From: Bacteroides intestinalis
Lineage (GTDB): Bacteria > Bacteroidota > Bacteroidia > Bacteroidales > Bacteroidaceae
Reading direction: 5' to 3'
DNA length: 64,000 nucleotides
Assembly (NCBI RefSeq): GCF_902364365.1
Contig: NZ_CABJDN010000012.1
Coordinates: 62,001 to 126,000, forward strand
A program made the position numbers and the translations under genes. Under the pieces are notes generated by a model. That model made no database searches. It was not told the origin of the DNA and saw only the letters and a list, made by a program, of their open reading frames with translations. Below, one piece after another: positions 23,375 to 32,398 of this stretch. Position 1 is the stretch's first letter. Every line of letters starts with the position of its first letter.

Positions 23375-25789
23375 ATGAAATACATCATTCGAACACTGTT
23401 GCTAGCATGCTGTTACATGCATGCACAAGCACAAGTTCCGTGGAAACCCGATACGGAACTGGAGAAACAATTACAGCAAAGCAATCATGTACACCGTATA
23501 ATGAAAGCCAACCCAGCACACGCCGGACTGACGCGCTGGGAAAAGAAAGAGGTCTTGAAAAGCAGGGTACTCCCTCTTGCAGAAGATTTCGGTTCTTTGC
23601 GCCACACCGGACCCGGAACCATACATATAGACCAGAAAGTTACTGTTTCGGGTAAAGGGAGTATACGCCTGGACACTCCTGCCTCCCTGGGCAAGAAGAA
23701 TCCAACGAACCGGAATTACGCCACTCCGGAGATTATCCGTCCCCTCGACCGGGAAGACTTGCGGGAATACAACCGCTTTTCCGTTTGGGTATACGTGGAT
23801 GCACCGGGCGTTTATCTGACCTTTGCCGGATTCACCCTATATAATGAAGGAGAAAAAATCATGCCGACTCCCGGACGCTTCGAAGGACAACACTTTGAAA
23901 CAGTCTATCCTAACAAATGGCAGCACATCATATGGGAGATACCGGACCTATACCGTGACTGTGTCACCGGCTTTTCGGTAAACATCATGCTGGCGGGTGC
24001 CCCTGCTGGAGCCAGCGAGCACATGAGCCTATATATAGACGACATGCGCATCGAAAAGGTAGAAGTGGAAAACAGCAAGGGATTCGACCTGCGAAAAGGT
24101 GCAATGGCCTACTGCCACAGCGGATACAAGCCAGGAGCACGCAAGCAGGCTTTGGTACAGAACGTGAAGGAAAAAACTTTCTGCCTGCACGATGCCGCCA
24201 CGGGACAAATTGTTTATCAAGCTACGGGCAGCCCTCTGAATCAAGACAAGAAGCAGGACAAGGGATTTCTGGTACTGGACTTCAGTAGTTTCAATACACC
24301 CGGGCAATATTACCTTTCCATTGGCGACGTGCAATCAAAACCTTTCCCTATCGGAAATGATGCCTACCTATCCACTGCCTGGCACACGCTAAACTTCTTC
24401 TTTTCCGAACGTTGCGGTTTCGACCAGCCCGGCATTCATCAGGAATGCCATCAGGATGTATTCGCCTATCACCCCGACGGGCGAAGCATGAGCGTTACCG
24501 GAGGATGGCACGATGCTGCTGACCTGACCCAAGGAACGGGAAACACAGCCGAATCGTGCATCGCCCTCCTCGAAATGGCCGGTGCCGTACAAGGCAAAGA
24601 CAGCATCTTCTACGAACGCCTACTGGAAGAGGCACGTTGGGGAGTGAACTGGATTCTGCGTACCCGCTTCGGCGACGGTTACCGACTGGGCGGACTGATT
24701 ATCGGCATTTGGACAAAGAATATCCGTGGAGACAAAGACGACATGCAGACAGAAGCGCGAAACACGCCTACGGACAATCTGAAAGCTGCTTCCTGTTGCG
24801 CACTCGCCGCTCCCCATTTTGAAAAGAAGGACCCGGTATTTGCACGGTGGTGCCGGAACAGTGCCATTGAGGACTTCCAATTCGCTATCGACCTGCTGGA
24901 CACGGAAAGAACAGAAAAGAACGAAACCGAGCTCTGTGCCCTGACCACCGTCACAGCCATGCGTTTATACCGCCTTACACAAGATACTTACTATCTGGAT
25001 TGGGCGACCCGACTGGCACGTACCGTCATGGCCGGCCAACAGCTGGAAAAGCGCACCGACTGGAAAATCCCCCTGCGAGGCTTCTTCTATGAATCTTCCC
25101 AAAAGAAACGCATTCTGGCTTATTATCATCAAAGCCAAGAACACTTGATGGCAGAAGGACTCTCAATGCTACTGACAGAAGCCCCCACCCATCCGGACGC
25201 CCCGTTGTGGCAGGCATCTTGTGAAGCCTATGCCGACTATCTACGCAGGATTTCACAACTGATTGAACCTTATGGCATACTGCCAAGCGCTGTATATGAA
25301 GTGGATAATACCAATTATAAAAATCTGTACCACGAAGGCGAGCAGGTAGGGCTTCCCAGCTTGGAAGAATACAATGCACAAGTGCGCAACGGTATCCCTC
25401 TCTCACAGAATTTCTACCTGCGCCGTTTCCCCGTTGCCTACCAGTTCAGGGGATTCCACGCCGTTGTCATGGGCAAAGCCAAGGCTGCCTTTATCCTTGC
25501 ACGCCTATTCAATGATAAAGTACTAAGGGATATTGCAACCCGCCAGATAGAGTACATATTGGGCTACAACCCTTTTGCCATGAGTACCGTTTATGGAGAC
25601 GGATATGACTACCCGCCACTGTACGGAGCCTATGCCGGGGATGTAGTGGGAGCCGTGCCCGTAGGAATCGAAACATTCGAAAATGATGACGAGCCCTATT
25701 TCCCTATGCAGAACAACTGTACCTATAAGGAAATTTGGACGCACACCACCGCACGCCTGATGTGGTGCGTAGCAGAACTCTTCAAATAA
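23375..25789 (+). CDS. Glycoside hydrolase family 9 protein with CelD_N Ig-like domain
   Basis: An 804-residue secreted enzyme (signal MKYIIRTLLLACCYMHAQAQ). Residues about 25-245 form an N-terminal beta-rich region, probably a carbohydrate-binding-type fold (YVDAPGVYLTFAGFTLY, LYIDDMRIEKVEV). A CelD_N Ig-like domain lies near 255-345, followed by the (alpha/alpha)6 GH9 domain from about 355 to 804. The GH9 signature GGWHDAADLTQG supplies Asp380 and Asp383, matching the catalytic DAGD pair of the family with Gly replaced by Ala. The acid is probably Glu786 in YKEIWTHTTARLMW. GH9 includes inverting endo- and exo-beta-glucanases and exo-glucosaminidases, so the substrate cannot be fixed. It ends the plus-strand arm of PUL 1. 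Confidence 0.9.
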   Translation: MKYIIRTLLLACCYMHAQAQVPWKPDTELEKQLQQSNHVHRIMKANPAHAGLTRWEKKEVLKSRVLPLAEDFGSLRHTGPGTIHIDQKVTVSGKGSIRLDTPASLGKKNPTNRNYATPEIIRPLDREDLREYNRFSVWVYVDAPGVYLTFAGFTLYNEGEKIMPTPGRFEGQHFETVYPNKWQHIIWEIPDLYRDCVTGFSVNIMLAGAPAGASEHMSLYIDDMRIEKVEVENSKGFDLRKGAMAYCHSGYKPGARKQALVQNVKEKTFCLHDAATGQIVYQATGSPLNQDKKQDKGFLVLDFSSFNTPGQYYLSIGDVQSKPFPIGNDAYLSTAWHTLNFFFSERCGFDQPGIHQECHQDVFAYHPDGRSMSVTGGWHDAADLTQGTGNTAESCIALLEMAGAVQGKDSIFYERLLEEARWGVNWILRTRFGDGYRLGGLIIGIWTKNIRGDKDDMQTEARNTPTDNLKAASCCALAAPHFEKKDPVFARWCRNSAIEDFQFAIDLLDTERTEKNETELCALTTVTAMRLYRLTQDTYYLDWATRLARTVMAGQQLEKRTDWKIPLRGFFYESSQKKRILAYYHQSQEHLMAEGLSMLLTEAPTHPDAPLWQASCEAYADYLRRISQLIEPYGILPSAVYEVDNTNYKNLYHEGEQVGLPSLEEYNAQVRNGIPLSQNFYLRRFPVAYQFRGFHAVVMGKAKAAFILARLFNDKVLRDIATRQIEYILGYNPFAMSTVYGDGYDYPPLYGAYAGDVVGAVPVGIETFENDDEPYFPMQNNCTYKEIWTHTTARLMWCVAELFK

Positions 25790-25840
25790 TCAACTTATCA
25801 TTCATTCCACAAATCAGGAATCGCCCCATGTCCATGAGCA

Positions 25841-27083
25841 TTTTCCGGGATATTCAGTAAATGCCCCCAAAAAAATAATCAATGGCATGTGTAAATGACT
25901 ATTTTTTCGTTTCACATGCCATTTTCATTATCCTTTCTTCCTTGGATGTTCCAAATAGCTCCGTATGGGCATGAGGTTTCGGGAGCCCCCATAGGCTGCT
26001 CTATTTTAGAATATAGCTTTATGTCACGCAGCTTTAGCCTGTCTGTTTTTGTTTTCTCCGTCATCAATACGGCGTTCGATGTATGTATCCCGAGAAATAT
26101 CCATAGGATTTCCGTTTTCCTGTTCCGTGCCTTGACCTTTGTCAGGGAGTAATGCTGGTGGTGTGTACCGAAGCTACCGGCCAGACGTGTTGCACGCTCC
26201 CGGCTGAGATGAGAACGTAGTATCTGCCGCAACTGCTCATCCTTTGCCGCAAGATAGGACGGACATAATTCCGGTCTATGCGGACTATGCGGACACATAT
26301 ATTCTTTCCACCGTCAAAAAACTGTTTCTGCTGTACGAACACCTTGCGTATGACAGAGAGGCGTCGTTGGTTATCAGGAGTATACATGAACCGCTACCCA
26401 TGGGGGAATTCTGCTCATCTGTCTGTCGGAGAAGCTTTCCAAGCAGGTTTATACCGGTGGGATATGTGGCTTTCGTAACAGGTTATATCGGTCAGACATA
26501 CATACAGATTGCCCAGATAGAGACCCCAATGTTTGGCAAGCACAACCTGAAGGGAATCAACATCCAGTTTACCGGCAAGTTCCTGACGGATGGCACTTAC
26601 AATCTTATAATTGGTTATCGAACGGGAAAGAGCAATCAGAATACCGCAGAACAGCTAGAAGTGGATATTCCCGTTGAAATGTTCCGCCAGGTGGCGGTTT
26701 GACAATCCGGTATAAGATTTCAGGACCATCAGAGCTATTTTGCCACTAGCAGAAAAATAGCTTTTCCTACCCAAAGGGGAATCTTTAAGAACCATCTCTT
26801 TGGCAAGGAATGAAAATGGGAAAAGTGAGTGAAGACGACCTAATTCACTGCATGCAAAACTTTTCTGATAGTTTTGCAGAATATCAAACTCTGTAAAGCC
26901 TAACGTAGGCTGAATCTCAATTATATTTCGTATCTTAACCATATCCACTGAAAAAGAATTTCCCCCGCTTGGGCTGCCAAACCTGAAATTTTGGGGAATA
27001 TCCAAAGATACAAAAGAGCCAACTAACTCGCAATGGATTAGTTGGCTAATTTTTATAACATTTTCTGAGTATCCCCACTTATA
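25841..27083. mobile_element. Decayed insertion sequence, parent of the miniature copy at 7128
   Basis: About 1.24 kb bounded by imperfect inverted ends (GGGATATTCAGTAAATG left; GGGATACTCAGAAAATG read inward from the right). It contains a broken DDE-type transposase on the minus strand. Its left 210 bases and right 32 bases recur in the 7128-7372 element. It fills the gap between convergent GH9 and the carboxypeptidase gene, with its right end 5 bases from the latter's stop. A family name cannot be given with certainty. Confidence 0.8.
25912..26942 (-). pseudogene. Transposase remnant
   Basis: The reading frame starts at MVKIRNIIEIQPTLGFTEFD (26942), continues through FSASGKIALMVLKSYTGLSNRHLAEHFNGNIHF and hits TAG at 26655-26657, where LFCGI resumes in the same frame, so a CAG codon was probably lost. 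Further on are TNYKIVSAIRQELAGKLDVDSLQ and YVCLTDITCYESHI, then frame changes, RLSVIRKVFVQQKQFF, an internal deletion, and the C-terminal block AAKDEQLRQILRSHLSRERATRLAGSFGT and ILWIFLGIHTSNAVLM. It is about 1.0 kb, well below what a full-length transposase of this type would need. It is inactive. Confidence 0.8.
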
Positions 27084-27088
27084 GCCCG

Positions 27089-28510
27089 TCACCTTATCAC
27101 TTCATCGCATACCGCATCCTGGAAAGCACGCGCCTTAGCTCCCGAAAGAACATTTTGATTCATAATGGCAAAAGCAACCTCATGTCCGTTTGCCATACGC
27201 AAATAACCCGCCAGACAATTAATAGCTGTAAAAGAACCTGTCTTGGCATGTACATTCTTATAAGAAGGAGTTCCGCGTTTCATACGATACTTTAATGTCC
27301 CATCGACTCCACCAATAGGCAAGGCCTTATATAGTTTCTGGAAAACATCCGTACGGGAATAGGCAAACTTCAGAAAAGAAACCAGCAGATCCGGAGAAAT
27401 ATAGTTATAATTGGAAAGTCCGCAACCATCCGCCAGATTGTAGCGACCAACGTCCTCACCCAAAGCCTTTACTTGTTTACGGATAGCGGAGAGTCCGTCT
27501 TCATCCGAAATCCTCTTCTTTCCGGTGGTTTGTGCACCCAGGCGACAGAGTAAAGCCTGCGCATTCAGATTATCACTTTCTTTCATTATCTGATTGACAA
27601 CATCCTGAATAGAGGTTTCAAACAGGGCCATTTGTACCGAAACACTATCTTTCAGCAATTCATTAAAAGAATAGTCGTCAGGACAACTGATACCTTTTGC
27701 CCGCAAACGCTCAAGAAAGGTATGCATAAAGAAATCTTGGGAGGAATAGATATTAACCGTACCTATCCGCTTACTTTCCACATTTCCTTTTACAACTACG
27801 TTGTTACCATTCTGTAGCCAATCCCGAGAAACCCCGAAACGTCCGACAGCAGGAGTACGGGATTTGGTTTCATTCGTTACGGTATAATAAGAAGAGGCAG
27901 GAACACAATCGAGACTTGCCAAGTGACCCCGTTCGCCGGGAGAAGCCGTAACAGTGACCAGACCTTTATTCAGCATCAATGGCGAAAGATAAGGTTGATA
28001 GGAGGCAGGTGTATCATCCCAAGCCCAACCGCTTCCCCAATAAATGGAGTCTTTCATAGAAACATCTCCATATACATGGCCCGATATCACCGAGAACGGG
28101 AAACGACTTAGCGCATTTACCAATGAATCCAGAGCTTCATCATCAAATTCAGGGTCATATCCGCCCACAACATACAAATCACCTTTCAGCGTATCTTGTT
28201 CAATCACGCCCTGATACCATACTTCTGTTTTAAAAGGATCATCCGCATCCGGGTGGGCAAGGGCGGTAATAGTAGTCAGCAGTTTCATAGTAGAAGCCGG
28301 ACGAGAGAGCTTATCCGCCTGATAAGTGTATAAAGACTTCCCGTCAGTCAGGTCGTATATGGATATACCAACGTTGGAACCAGCAGGAAGTTGATATTTA
28401 ATCAAGGTATCCAGGCGGGAAGAAAGGCTCTTAACAGTCGTATTTTGTCCCCATACGGTTACAGGAATAAACAAAAGAGAAAGAGCAAGAGACAACAGAT
28501 ATTTTTTCAT
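27089..28510 (-). CDS. dacB: D-alanyl-D-alanine carboxypeptidase/endopeptidase (PBP4 type, S13)
   Basis: A 473-residue periplasmic penicillin-binding protein of the class C low-molecular-weight type. A signal peptide ends near VWGQN. The three active-site motifs are present: SxxK as STMK with nucleophile Ser73 and Lys76, SxN as LSNYNYIS, and KTG as HAKTGSF. The large insertion between SxxK and SxN is typical of peptidase family S13. It trims or cleaves peptidoglycan cross-links. It lies 10 bases downstream of the dihydrolipoyl dehydrogenase gene on the same strand. The IS right end abuts its stop codon and leaves the protein intact. Confidence 0.92.
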   Translation of the reverse strand: MKKYLLSLALSLLFIPVTVWGQNTTVKSLSSRLDTLIKYQLPAGSNVGISIYDLTDGKSLYTYQADKLSRPASTMKLLTTITALAHPDADDPFKTEVWYQGVIEQDTLKGDLYVVGGYDPEFDDEALDSLVNALSRFPFSVISGHVYGDVSMKDSIYWGSGWAWDDTPASYQPYLSPLMLNKGLVTVTASPGERGHLASLDCVPASSYYTVTNETKSRTPAVGRFGVSRDWLQNGNNVVVKGNVESKRIGTVNIYSSQDFFMHTFLERLRAKGISCPDDYSFNELLKDSVSVQMALFETSIQDVVNQIMKESDNLNAQALLCRLGAQTTGKKRISDEDGLSAIRKQVKALGEDVGRYNLADGCGLSNYNYISPDLLVSFLKFAYSRTDVFQKLYKALPIGGVDGTLKYRMKRGTPSYKNVHAKTGSFTAINCLAGYLRMANGHEVAFAIMNQNVLSGAKARAFQDAVCDEVIR

Positions 28511-28520
28511 GTTTATCGAG

Positions 28521-29879
28521 TTACAACGCTTCTTTAAAAATCTCTGAAACCGTGGGATGCGGGAATACTATTTTCTTCCAGGCTTCGGTAGTCAGTTTCA
28601 GTTCGATAGCCATACCTGCCAGGGTGATAATTTCAGAAGCCGGATTACCCAATATGTGTGCTCCCACTATGGTCTCATCATCTGCTATCAGAAGTTTACA
28701 AACTCCGTTCACTCCTTCGTTCTCAGCAACAAAACGACCGGAGTAAGCCATCGGGAGTTTTACAACACGGTAATTAATACCTTTCATTTGCAAACTTTCT
28801 TCCGTCTGCCCTACTCCTGCAATCTCCGGATTGGTATATACCACACCGGGAATTGCCCAATAACTCATGACATCTTTCTTGCCAAGTATCGTATGTACAG
28901 CTACTTCTGCCTCACGAACAGCTGTATGTGCCAGTAAAGAATAACCTGTCAGATCACCACATACATATACTCCCGGAGCAGAGGCTTGCATCTGTTCGTT
29001 TGTACAGATATTCCCTCTTTCCGTTCTTCGTAATTCCAGATTCTCCAACCCGAAACCTGTCGTTATCGGACGGCGACCTACACTCATCAATAGTTTCTCG
29101 GCAAGCACGCTGCCTGTACCTTCTGCATTCTCATAATTAACCTGCACTTGTGGCTTCCCGTCTTCGGAAGAAGCCTCAGCAAGAGATACGACCTTCGTAC
29201 TAAGCATAAACTTGATTCCACGTTTTGCATATTCCACACGCAGAAGAGCGGAAAGCTCTTTATCCATGCCTCCCAGGATTTCATCAAGCATTTCGATAAC
29301 AGTGACCTGTACGCCCAGACTATTAAAGAAGGAGGCAAACTCTATACCGATTACTCCACCACCAATAATGGCAAGTGAAGCAGGAAGCTCCTTATTATCT
29401 AAAGCATCGCGGTGCGTCCAGAAGGGTACAGTATCCACTCCGGGAATAGGGGGAATGAATGTTTCCGAACCGGTGCATAAAATCAGATTCTCGCACTCAT
29501 AAGTCTCAGCACCACACTGCACAGTATTCTCATTGATGATGGTAGCTTCTCCCTGCACGATATTCACTCCGTGGGCAGTCAGCTTACCTTTAACGCCCAA
29601 CACCAGTTTACGCACCACTTTCTGTTTACGGGCAATTATCTTCGGCAAATCAAATGAGACTTCGGAAACAGCGACTGCATATTTGGAAGCATGACGCGCA
29701 GCATCATACGTTTTTGCCGAATACAATAAAGTCTTGGTAGGGATGCAGCCTTCATTCAGACAAACTCCACCTAAACTTTGCTTTTCAAACAACACTACGC
29801 TTAGTCCGGCTTTCCCGGCAGCTTCGGCAGCAGTATATCCCGCAGGACCTCCACCGATAATGGCAACTTGGTATTTCAT
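28521..29879 (-). CDS. lpdA: Dihydrolipoyl dehydrogenase
   Basis: A 452-residue class I flavoprotein disulfide reductase. The N-terminal FAD-binding motif is VAIIGGGPAGYTAAEAAGKAG. The redox-active pair is in GGVCLNEGCIPTKTLL (CxxxxC). The NAD-binding motif is IIGGGVIGIEFASFFNSLG. A second FAD contact is GVYVCGDLTG. The C-terminal dimerisation domain contains the active-site His-Pro-Thr (FPHPTVSEIF). It reoxidises the lipoamide of 2-oxoacid dehydrogenase or glycine cleavage complexes. No E1/E2 gene is nearby, so it may serve a complex encoded elsewhere. It probably forms an operon with dacB and the PH-like protein gene (gaps of 10 and 9 bases). Confidence 0.93.
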   Translation of the reverse strand: MKYQVAIIGGGPAGYTAAEAAGKAGLSVVLFEKQSLGGVCLNEGCIPTKTLLYSAKTYDAARHASKYAVAVSEVSFDLPKIIARKQKVVRKLVLGVKGKLTAHGVNIVQGEATIINENTVQCGAETYECENLILCTGSETFIPPIPGVDTVPFWTHRDALDNKELPASLAIIGGGVIGIEFASFFNSLGVQVTVIEMLDEILGGMDKELSALLRVEYAKRGIKFMLSTKVVSLAEASSEDGKPQVQVNYENAEGTGSVLAEKLLMSVGRRPITTGFGLENLELRRTERGNICTNEQMQASAPGVYVCGDLTGYSLLAHTAVREAEVAVHTILGKKDVMSYWAIPGVVYTNPEIAGVGQTEESLQMKGINYRVVKLPMAYSGRFVAENEGVNGVCKLLIADDETIVGAHILGNPASEIITLAGMAIELKLTTEAWKKIVFPHPTVSEIFKEAL

Positions 29880-29888
29880 AGTTTCTAT

Positions 29889-30308
29889 TTATTTATAGGT
29901 ATATTGCAACTCAAGACCAGGATTCTTTTCTTTAAGTGCGGCTATCAGCCCTTCCGGGTCAGCAGGAGTAATCGGGAAAAAGCCTTTCTTCAATCCATTT
30001 TGATACCTGACCACCATCTGGCGGACGCGCCATTGCCATCCTTTGGCAGACGGGTTATAGAGGATACAGTTCACTCCGATCGCCTTCTGAGATATACCGA
30101 ACACTGTCTTCACCCAAAGGTCTCCATTTTCTTTAATGATATATTTCCTTTGGTAATTACTAATCAGAAAAGGAATAGCCACAATGAATCCACATAAGAC
30201 AGACGCCTCTTTCAGCAACAGGTATGTACCGCACATAAAAGTAAGAACAAATACTATTACCCATTTTTCAGTAGTAGTCATACCTTTGGATTTGAATATT
30301 TTTTCCAT
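29889..30308 (-). CDS. Two-helix membrane protein with bacterial PH-like domain
   Basis: A 139-residue protein. Two membrane helices occupy about 13-48 (WVIVFVLTFMCGTYLLL, then VLCGFIVAIPFLIS). They are followed by a soluble domain of the bacterial PH type (bPH_4-like): YIIKENGDLWVKTVFGISQKAIGVNCILYN and later FFPITPADPEGLIAALKEKNP, the usual pattern of a short strand then a C-terminal helix. The function is unknown. A second protein of the same plan is encoded at 37364-37774. It is the first gene of a probable three-gene operon with lpdA and dacB. Confidence 0.75.
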   Translation of the reverse strand: MEKIFKSKGMTTTEKWVIVFVLTFMCGTYLLLKEASVLCGFIVAIPFLISNYQRKYIIKENGDLWVKTVFGISQKAIGVNCILYNPSAKGWQWRVRQMVVRYQNGLKKGFFPITPADPEGLIAALKEKNPGLELQYTYK

Positions 30309-30374
30309 ATATACAAGGGTTATTTGTAAACTGCCTGCAAGTTAATAAAAACCTCTCTTATCTGCACAAAAGAA

Positions 30375-30942
30375 TTATCCTTTCTTTATCTTTTTCACCG
30401 TACGCTTCATCTTTAAAGCATATAAATTCAGTTCTATCGAAGATTCGGTTTCTGTTGTATCTCCCTTCTCTTCTACAGACAATAATTCGTGAAGTAACTC
30501 GCTACTGCGTTGGGTCAATGTTTTCTGTTTATCTTCATCTACTTCAGTTGACAAAATATTTAGATTACGGGAGAGTTCTCTTAAATGAGCAAAAGACTCT
30601 ATAATGGCAAGAGTCGTAGCCGTAGCACGAGGACTTTTCAAAACAGTGGCAAGCATGTAAAGACCTTTTTCGGTAAAGGCTTTAGGGACTGCACGTACTT
30701 TAGGGGATAAATTTGCGGTCGAAAGTTTCGACCGCAAATACCGTATCTCACTTTCATTCAATTCAATGATATAGTCCTTGGGGAATTTATCCAGATTATT
30801 CCTCACCGCTTCATTCACCCGCTTCGTTTCTACTCCGTACAGCGTTGCCACATCTCTGTCCAGCAAAACTTTCTGTCCTCTCAGTTCTATTAAGCATGGC
30901 TTCTATTTCCTGCTCTCTGATTACTTGTAATTCGTTTTCCAT
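30375..30942 (-). pseudogene. ORF6N-domain protein gene, frameshifted near its 5' end
   Basis: The natural start is the ATG at 30942 (MENELQVIREQEIEAML). An extra A at 30890-30891 shifts the frame; the rest (ELRGQKVLLDRDVATLYGVETKRVNEAV, then FPKDYIIELNESEI and RAVPKAFTEKGLYMLATVLKS) continues in another frame to the stop at 30375. Without the extra base the protein would be about 188 residues and typical of ORF6N, a KilA-N-related DNA-binding domain found in phage and Bacteroidales proteins. A TTG codon at 30866 could start a shortened protein (163 residues) lacking the first beta strand. Its role is unknown, possibly transcriptional or phage-related. Confidence 0.8.
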
Positions 30943-31036
30943 ACTTTATATGTATTTTGTTGATTTAAAGACCTACAAGGTACAACTAATATTCTACAAA
31001 AAGTCCCCCCCTTATCTTTTTCTTACTAAAAAAACA

Positions 31037-31044
31037 TACCTTTG
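31037..31044 (+). promoter_or_regulatory. -7 promoter box of the 31115 lipoprotein gene
   Basis: TACCTTTG, 71 bases before the ATG. The 172 bases between 30943 and 31114 hold nothing else recognisable. Confidence 0.55.
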
Positions 31045-31114
31045 TTTGCAGTATTTCCCAATAAAAATACGTCTATAAACAAAAGCTATTTTAAACTAAC
31101 GAAACTAGAGATAC

Positions 31115-32068
31115 ATGAAACGAATGAACGTACTCCAAATGCTAATATTCTCCATTGTCATCCTTTTCTGCGGAACAGCCTGTGATAATGAAAATGATGA
31201 ACGTTTCTCTTCTACGGAAGAATTTACTGTTGAAGGCGATGCAAACTCCATAGAGATCCCGATGACCAGAACCAACTGGATTGTGGCTTCCGTCATGTAT
31301 CCGGACGGAGGCATCATGACAGATGAAAACGGATATCCCCTGAAGCTGGAGGGTATGGGCACCGTACGCTTTCATTGGGGCAGCATCACCCGCGACAAAG
31401 CGAAATCCCTTATTATACACCTGAATGACAACTTTGCAGGAGAAGAACGCAAATTAATTATCAAACTGAGTACCGAACAAGGACTTTACTCAGAGCAAAT
31501 ATTCATCCAGCAGAAAGTATGCACCAATTACTATCAGATAGAATCCATCTCTTACTATCTGGATGAATTTGATGGAGTAAGAGAAGCCGGAACAGAACCT
31601 TGGGGAATCACTTGGATAGACAGAACCGGTAGTGGAGAAGAAATAAAGAAAACCACCGTTTTTCCTTTCTACAATGCTTTTACTGAGTATTACTTCGGCA
31701 CCAACACCGGCGAATATCCCAAGGAATGGATGAATCCCGAAGGAAAAAGCCGCCTTGTGGATATGCCGGGAAGTATTGTAGACGGACAGATCATTCTCGA
31801 ACAAGAGAAGCAGATATACACCGACAGAGGAATGTACAGAGGTGAATTAAAAGATATTAGCTTCGAAAAGGACCTGGTCAGTATGAAACAAAACAGGTAT
31901 TATGCTGATGTTTATTATAAAGCCTTGCAAGTTAGTTACAGCATGACCTTGTCAAGACCCGGCAGTGACACAAAGAAAATCATTACAGGGAAACTACTAA
32001 AGAAATACCCTTATGATTGTTCGCCTATACAACATGAGGTCAGCGACCTGCCACCGGAAGATGCATAG
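31115..32068 (+). CDS. Lipoprotein with BACON-like N-terminal beta domain, function unknown
   Basis: A 317-residue lipoprotein (signal with lipobox LFCGTAC). Residues about 35-130 resemble a BACON/Ig-like sandwich: FTVEGDANSIEIPMTRTNWIVASV, then LIIHLNDNFAGEERKLIIKLSTEQGLYSEQIFIQQ, the last strand ending in QQK as in BACON repeats. The rest is beta-rich without a known motif. It is probably exported to the outer surface. Its 3' end overlaps the convergent DUF4907 gene by 29 bases, so the two transcripts are complementary there. Confidence 0.75.
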   Translation: MKRMNVLQMLIFSIVILFCGTACDNENDERFSSTEEFTVEGDANSIEIPMTRTNWIVASVMYPDGGIMTDENGYPLKLEGMGTVRFHWGSITRDKAKSLIIHLNDNFAGEERKLIIKLSTEQGLYSEQIFIQQKVCTNYYQIESISYYLDEFDGVREAGTEPWGITWIDRTGSGEEIKKTTVFPFYNAFTEYYFGTNTGEYPKEWMNPEGKSRLVDMPGSIVDGQIILEQEKQIYTDRGMYRGELKDISFEKDLVSMKQNRYYADVYYKALQVSYSMTLSRPGSDTKKIITGKLLKKYPYDCSPIQHEVSDLPPEDA

Positions 32069-32384
32069 ACGGTAAGTTTTCAACAATCTCCTCCCTGCTT
32101 ACTGTAGGAGGTTGCTTTTCCGCTAACTTACGACACACCAATCTGCCTATTTTCAAAGCATCTTCCTCTGATGCAAAGGTGATCTTCTCACCTATGGCAG
32201 GTATATAAGGTTGATAAATCAGTGTATCTATCCCGTAAACCACTACATACCCATATCCCCCCTTTACTTGCATAGAGCGGCAGGATAATTTTTCTCCGGC
32301 GGCATTCGTGCAGCCGAAGAAACAAGAAAGGCATACTGCCACCAGAGACAGTACACCAATCTTCACAATAAACACTAGCTTCAT
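32040..32384 (-). CDS. DUF4907 family lipoprotein
   Basis: A 114-residue protein with a lipoprotein signal (VAVCLSCFFGC). The conserved core is GYGYVVVYGIDTLIYQPYIPAIGEKITFASEEDALKIGRLVCRKL, which matches my recollection of the DUF4907 family of Bacteroidota (about 100 residues, one beta hairpin plus helix). The function is unknown. It lies 14 bases downstream of the Kelch lipoprotein gene and is surely cotranscribed with it. Together with DUF4270 and an outer-membrane barrel encoded divergently it may form one surface system; this is inference from context. Confidence 0.7.
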   Translation of the reverse strand: MKLVFIVKIGVLSLVAVCLSCFFGCTNAAGEKLSCRSMQVKGGYGYVVVYGIDTLIYQPYIPAIGEKITFASEEDALKIGRLVCRKLAEKQPPTVSREEIVENLPSMHLPVAGR

Positions 32385-32398
32385 AAATCACAAAAACA

